Source: 21-14-0-10-47-8 sp966211795
GTDB taxonomy: Bacteria > Bdellovibrionota > Bdellovibrionia > Bdellovibrionales > Bdellovibrionaceae
Length of the DNA: 64,000 nucleotides
Reading direction: 5' to 3'
Assembly: GCA_966211795.1 (NCBI GenBank)
Contig: CBIHNW010000012.1
Location: 1 to 64,000, forward strand
This document shows, piece after piece, positions 61,196 through 64,000 of this stretch. The number at the start of each line of letters is the position of its first letter. Position 1 is the stretch's first letter. Under the pieces are notes generated by a model that saw only the letters and a list, made by a program, of their open reading frames with translations, did no database searches and was not told where the DNA came from. The translations under genes and the position numbers were made by a program.

Positions 61196-62053
61196 ATGAA
61201 AAAGATTTTGCTCGCAATTGCATTTTTAATGGGTGGTGCGCCACTCGCGTTTGCTGGGGCCCCTTCAGGCCATTACTTTGATCGGGCCATCATCGTCGTT
61301 TTTGAAAATACCAACTATGCGGATGCGATGAAGCAGCCGTTCTTCAAACACCTGGCCGACATCGGCGCTAATTTTTCAAATTTCACCGCACTGACCCATC
61401 CCTCGCAAGGAAACTACATCGCATTGACCTCTGGCTCGGTGAATGGTGTGACCGGAGATGGCAACTATGACCTGAACGTCACCAACGTGGCGGATTTGCT
61501 CGAGGCCAAGGGTCTCACCTGGAAAGTCTATGCCGAGGCTTTCCCCGGACATTGCTACAGCGGTGGCTCGAGTGGTAAATACGCCCGTAAACACAACCCA
61601 TTTATCAGCTACGTCGATATTCAAAAGAATGCCGCCCGTTGCGCCAACATCGTCGAGGCTTCGCAGTTTGCGAAAGATTCCGCCAATGGCACTCTTCCCA
61701 ATTACGCGTTTTACGTTCCGAACACCGACAATGACGGACACAACACGGGCGTCGCGTTTGCGGATAAATGGTATGGCCAGAAATTTTCGCCTTACCTGAA
61801 CAATCCTCAGTTCATGTCCAACACGGTTTTGCTGACCACCTTTGACGAAAGTGGCCATTCCTCTCCCAACAATCAAATCTACACCAGCATTGTGGGTTCT
61901 ATGGTGAAGCCCGGATTGATTTCCGATCACCTGACGATTGAAAGCCTATTGAATTTAATCGAGGACAATTGGGATTTGGGAGATCTTGGAAAACAAGACG
62001 CCACGGCCAATCCGATTCCGGATATCTGGAAGCAGACACACGTCGAAGATTGA
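61196..62053 (+). CDS. Secreted phosphoesterase (AcpA/PLC-like, PF04185-like)
   Basis: This 285-residue exported enzyme has a signal peptide ending at AFA. It resembles acid phosphatases and phospholipase C-like phosphoesterases of the alkaline-phosphatase superfamily: IIVVFENTNYAD, NFTALTHPSQGNYIALTSG with the metal and nucleophile region, NDGHNTG and TTFDESGHSSPN with metal-binding Asp/His. Its substrate is not certain. AAAGGAGGAGAC precedes the ATG. Confidence 0.88.
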   Translation: MKKILLAIAFLMGGAPLAFAGAPSGHYFDRAIIVVFENTNYADAMKQPFFKHLADIGANFSNFTALTHPSQGNYIALTSGSVNGVTGDGNYDLNVTNVADLLEAKGLTWKVYAEAFPGHCYSGGSSGKYARKHNPFISYVDIQKNAARCANIVEASQFAKDSANGTLPNYAFYVPNTDNDGHNTGVAFADKWYGQKFSPYLNNPQFMSNTVLLTTFDESGHSSPNNQIYTSIVGSMVKPGLISDHLTIESLLNLIEDNWDLGDLGKQDATANPIPDIWKQTHVED

Positions 62054-62065
62054 ATCTCGCGCTAG

Positions 62066-62102
62066 AACCCACGATCGAAATTGCAAAGTCAGGTCGTGGG
62101 TT
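62066..62102. terminator. Bidirectional terminator between the phosphoesterase and tRNA-Val
   Basis: AACCCACGA (62066-62074) and TCGTGGGTT (62094-62102) form a nine-base stem with a 19-base loop. It is followed by TTGTCTT on the plus strand. It lies between convergent transcripts. Confidence 0.5.
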
Positions 62103-62126
62103 GTCTTAAAAGTTGAAAAGAAAAAT

Positions 62127-62202
62127 TGGTGCGAACTACTGGACTTGAACCAGTGACCTCTTCCATGTCAAGGAAGCGCGCTACCAACTACGCCAAGTCC
62201 GC
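62127..62202 (-). tRNA. tRNA-Val (anticodon GAC)
   Basis: The 76-base minus-strand gene folds as a tRNA. The acceptor arms are GCGGACT and AGTTCGC, with a discriminator A and encoded CCA. The anticodon stem CTTCC/GGAAG holds the loop TTGACAT (anticodon GAC, valine), and the T arm is ACTGG/CCAGT around TTCAAGT. Confidence 0.97.
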
Positions 62203-62422
62203 ACGGTATTAAGAATAGCCATCCAAACTCTCTTAAAATCTTTCTTTGGCCAATCGTTTTCGCCCTGCGAAATGAAAATTCCTCGGGCGTTTCACTAAAA
62301 GTATTATGTTTCTCAGAAGAAATTTTCAAAACCCAGGTTTTCCGGTTCCCAGCAGGGCGCAGGAAGACGGCTTAATCCTGCTAACGCACGAATCTCAGCA
62401 AGATTTTCGTGCTGCCTTGGTC

Positions 62423-62815
62423 TTACCAGCGCTCGAGATCAAAGAGAAGCAGTTGATCGTAATCGGATAAAATAGATTCTTGTCGGCCGGCTCGCCCGGA
62501 TAAAAGATCGGCTGATTTCACGATGAGGTCTTGCAACATGGATTTGAATTCGTTGTAGAGAAATTTTTCGAATTGGCTCTTAGTCTCGCGATGACCCAGG
62601 TACATAAACCCGCTGCTGCCGGGTCCTTTGAAAGGTCCCTCCATCCACAGCTGATGCGTGCCCTTTTCTCGGTACAAGTGAAAGATCGAGCCCCCAACCT
62701 GCCGAGAGGAAATCGTCTTCAGGCGAGCACTGACGCCCTGTAGATCTTCGAGCTGATAAACGCGACCAATGGTGTAATGGAAAACCGTCTTGATTTGAAG
62801 TGATCGTGCTCGCAT
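62423..62815 (-). CDS. Small protein of unknown function
   Basis: This 130-residue protein from ATG 62815 has an aromatic, polar core (FHYTIGRVYQLEDLQGVSAR, GGSIFHLYREKGTHQLWMEG) and a charged helical end (QFEKFLYNEFKSML). No family is recognised. A TTG at 62884 is also in frame and would add 23 residues, some hydrophobic. No clear ribosome-binding site is seen at either start. A GACAGCTGTC palindrome lies upstream at 62906-62915. The 220-base gap between it and the tRNA (62203-62422) holds nothing else I can support. Confidence 0.55.
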   Translation of the reverse strand: MRARSLQIKTVFHYTIGRVYQLEDLQGVSARLKTISSRQVGGSIFHLYREKGTHQLWMEGPFKGPGSSGFMYLGHRETKSQFEKFLYNEFKSMLQDLIVKSADLLSGRAGRQESILSDYDQLLLFDLERW

Positions 62816-63028
62816 ACCAAGGAAGAAAGCAAGCGAAGTGCCGGCCGCAAGCCCTCTGGATTTCAATTCTAAGGCTCTGGGCAATTTGGTGAAGGCTAAA
62901 CTTTAGACAGCTGTCAGAGAGGATTTAGACGCCTTTCCAATCAGTCCAGAAGGATGTTCGTCCCTTGTTTCATTCTGAGACAGCGGATGAAAAATTAAGC
63001 CTTTCATCGAGATTGCCGATAAGCAAGA

Positions 63029-63859
63029 ATGGAGCAAAAACTCGATTCGCCCTCTCAAAAAGCAGATCTGAACCAACAAAAAAGCGAACATTCGGGAGTG
63101 GCCGGGTTTTTAGAAAACTCTTTGCGAAAATTCCAAGTGTTCGCGCATCTCTTGTTGGTCGCACCTCTTTACCTGATCGCCAGCAGCTGCTTGGGTCTTG
63201 CCCTGGTTCCGGGATTTTATCTTTTTCAGTTCACGGATTCCTTCACCCAGTCTTGGTCCCCCTTTGCGAGGTTTTGGAGTTTAGGAGCAAGTCTGGCGGC
63301 TGGTTATTTTATGTATGGCTTCTCGATGCTCTTCATTGCGCCGGCTTTGAACTGGATGATTCGCGCTCAGCTTTCGGCGTGGCGTGGGGCTTACTATTCT
63401 TTACCAGCGGTTCGCTGGTACATCCACAATGGACTGACTTATCTTGTGCGCTACACTTTTCTTGAATTCGTGACGCCGACACCATTCAACCTGATGTTCT
63501 ACCGGATGATGGGCATGAAAATCGGCGATGGAACGATCATCAACACCACTCATCTCTCGGATCCTTCTTTGATCGAGCTGGGTCGAAAGGTCACGCTCGG
63601 AGGATCTGTTTCAATCGTCGGTCACTATGGACAAGGTGGTTACCTGGTGCTGGCGCCGGTCAAGATCGGCAACAAGGTGACGATCGGACTTCGCGCCATC
63701 GTCATGGGTGGTGTGGTGATCGAAGATGAAGCGAAGATTTTACCAGGCTCCGTTGTTCTGCCAAAAACGCACGTGCCAGCCGGAGAAACATGGGGTGGTG
63801 TCCCGGCGAAAAAACTGGATGTGCGAGAGCTCAAAGCCGACACCTTGAAAGTCGCCTAA
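63029..63859 (+). CDS. Membrane-anchored hexapeptide-repeat acyltransferase
   Basis: This 276-residue protein has two hydrophobic segments (about residues 37-65 and 80-105) and a C-terminal left-handed beta-helix of hexapeptide repeats: IGDGTIINTTHLSDPSLIEL, VKIGNKVTIGLRAIVMGGVV and IEDEAKILPGSVVL, ending in GVPAKKLD. This resembles the acetyltransferase module seen in some nonribosomal peptide synthetase-linked proteins and in sugar or lipid O-acyltransferases. The substrate is unknown. The two convergent stops at 63856-63859 overlap. Confidence 0.82.
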   Translation: MEQKLDSPSQKADLNQQKSEHSGVAGFLENSLRKFQVFAHLLLVAPLYLIASSCLGLALVPGFYLFQFTDSFTQSWSPFARFWSLGASLAAGYFMYGFSMLFIAPALNWMIRAQLSAWRGAYYSLPAVRWYIHNGLTYLVRYTFLEFVTPTPFNLMFYRMMGMKIGDGTIINTTHLSDPSLIELGRKVTLGGSVSIVGHYGQGGYLVLAPVKIGNKVTIGLRAIVMGGVVIEDEAKILPGSVVLPKTHVPAGETWGGVPAKKLDVRELKADTLKVA

Positions 63860-64000
63860 GCGACCTTCTTTGTCTTTGATCCACCTTCGACCGTTTGACT
63901 GAAACCCGCGATCTCCGAACGAATTCCATCCGCCTGCAGGCGCATTTTTTGGGAAGACTCGGCCACCGACTGGGCGAGCTGTGCATTTTTTTGAGTGGCA
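63856..64000 (-). CDS. Methyl-accepting chemotaxis protein, C-terminal end (partial)
   Basis: The window ends inside this gene. The 47 visible residues read ATQKNAQLAQSVAESSQKMR, then LQADGIRSEIAGFSQTVEGG. This matches the end of chemoreceptor signalling domains, where a helical hairpin ends in a spacer and an FxV-type tail. Only the last part of the cytoplasmic domain is seen, so its ligand and membrane topology are unknown. It ends 1-3 bases inside the convergent acyltransferase gene. Confidence 0.75.
   Translation of the reverse strand, partial: ATQKNAQLAQSVAESSQKMRLQADGIRSEIAGFSQTVEGGSKTKKVA

Noticed and set aside
62306..62470. A 54-codon plus-strand frame starting MFLRRNF after tRNA-Val
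   Set aside because: It has no ribosome-binding site and its end is antisense to the 62423 gene, so it is likely chance.
1..64000. CRISPR arrays, insertion sequences, rRNA operons and restriction-modification genes
   Set aside because: I looked for regular repeat-spacer units, transposase motifs, rRNA-like blocks and methylase/nuclease pairs and saw none.

Overview
The window looks like a chromosome segment of a Bdellovibrio-like bacterium (Bdellovibrionota). This is an inference from overall character, not from a marker gene: moderate GC, short intergenic gaps, Gram-negative envelope functions (BamB-like propeller lipoprotein, C-terminal-Phe outer membrane barrel, many lipobox lipoproteins), and many exported proteins of unknown function next to secreted hydrolases. 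There is no rRNA, CRISPR array, prophage or insertion sequence. One tRNA (Val, anticodon GAC) is present.

Layout. 1-350: a degenerate ~40-bp repeat array. 350-5.3 kb: a YhcC-type radical SAM protein back-to-back with an MnmC-type tRNA methyltransferase, then a GIDE-fold/EF-hand membrane protein divergent from a small membrane protein, LemA and an S4 protein. 4.6-8.6 kb: PilZ protein, NADPH-dependent FMN reductase, and a response regulator followed by a large unknown regulator-like protein. 8.8-18.8 kb: Kup potassium transporter, patatin-like lipase, YceI, an AP2-domain protein, Lon, two DedA-superfamily proteins, an outer membrane protein and a LytM lipoprotein. 18.8-25.9 kb (minus strand): yceD-rpmF-fabH-fabD-fabG-acpP-fabF-rpiB-glyA, the core fatty-acid synthesis operon, without plsX. 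25.9-29.1 kb: a three-gene ABC importer joined to a TIGR02466-type oxygenase. 29.2-31 kb: exported S1/P1 nuclease and a NADAR-domain lipoprotein.

31-40 kb is the most accessory-looking part. It holds an exported unknown protein, a small periplasmic protein, a one-domain tyrosine recombinase, an AT-rich spacer with a repeated operator-like motif, a membrane-tethered XRE protein, and two paralogous lipoproteins, the second enlarged by Ig-like modules. 40-44.5 kb: leucine-dehydrogenase-family enzyme, YfgM-like and BamB-like proteins, a small lipoprotein and an exported unknown. 44.6 kb: a nested palindrome cluster. 44.8-49.8 kb: a 1001-residue PD40-PA-M28-PDZ peptidase, a TrmA/RumA-type RNA methyltransferase and an RDD protein. 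49.9-58 kb: a large exported unknown, a small unknown, an MscS channel and three solute-binding proteins without transporter partners. 58-64 kb: an OmpR-type two-component system divergent from a DUF347 membrane protein, a secreted phosphoesterase, tRNA-Val, an unknown, a hexapeptide acyltransferase and the end of a chemoreceptor.

The items most worth a second look are two neighbouring genes whose reading frames extend upstream to an in-frame AUC codon behind a strong Shine-Dalgarno sequence (7953-7968 and 8771-8784), the NADAR domain carried on a lipoprotein, the AP2 protein with a degenerate HNH half and a long hairpin over its ribosome-binding region, the operator array upstream of the membrane-tethered XRE protein, the nested palindromes at 44655-44769, and the lipoprotein pair at 34.6-39.9 kb. 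All functions are read from sequence motifs; no database search was run.
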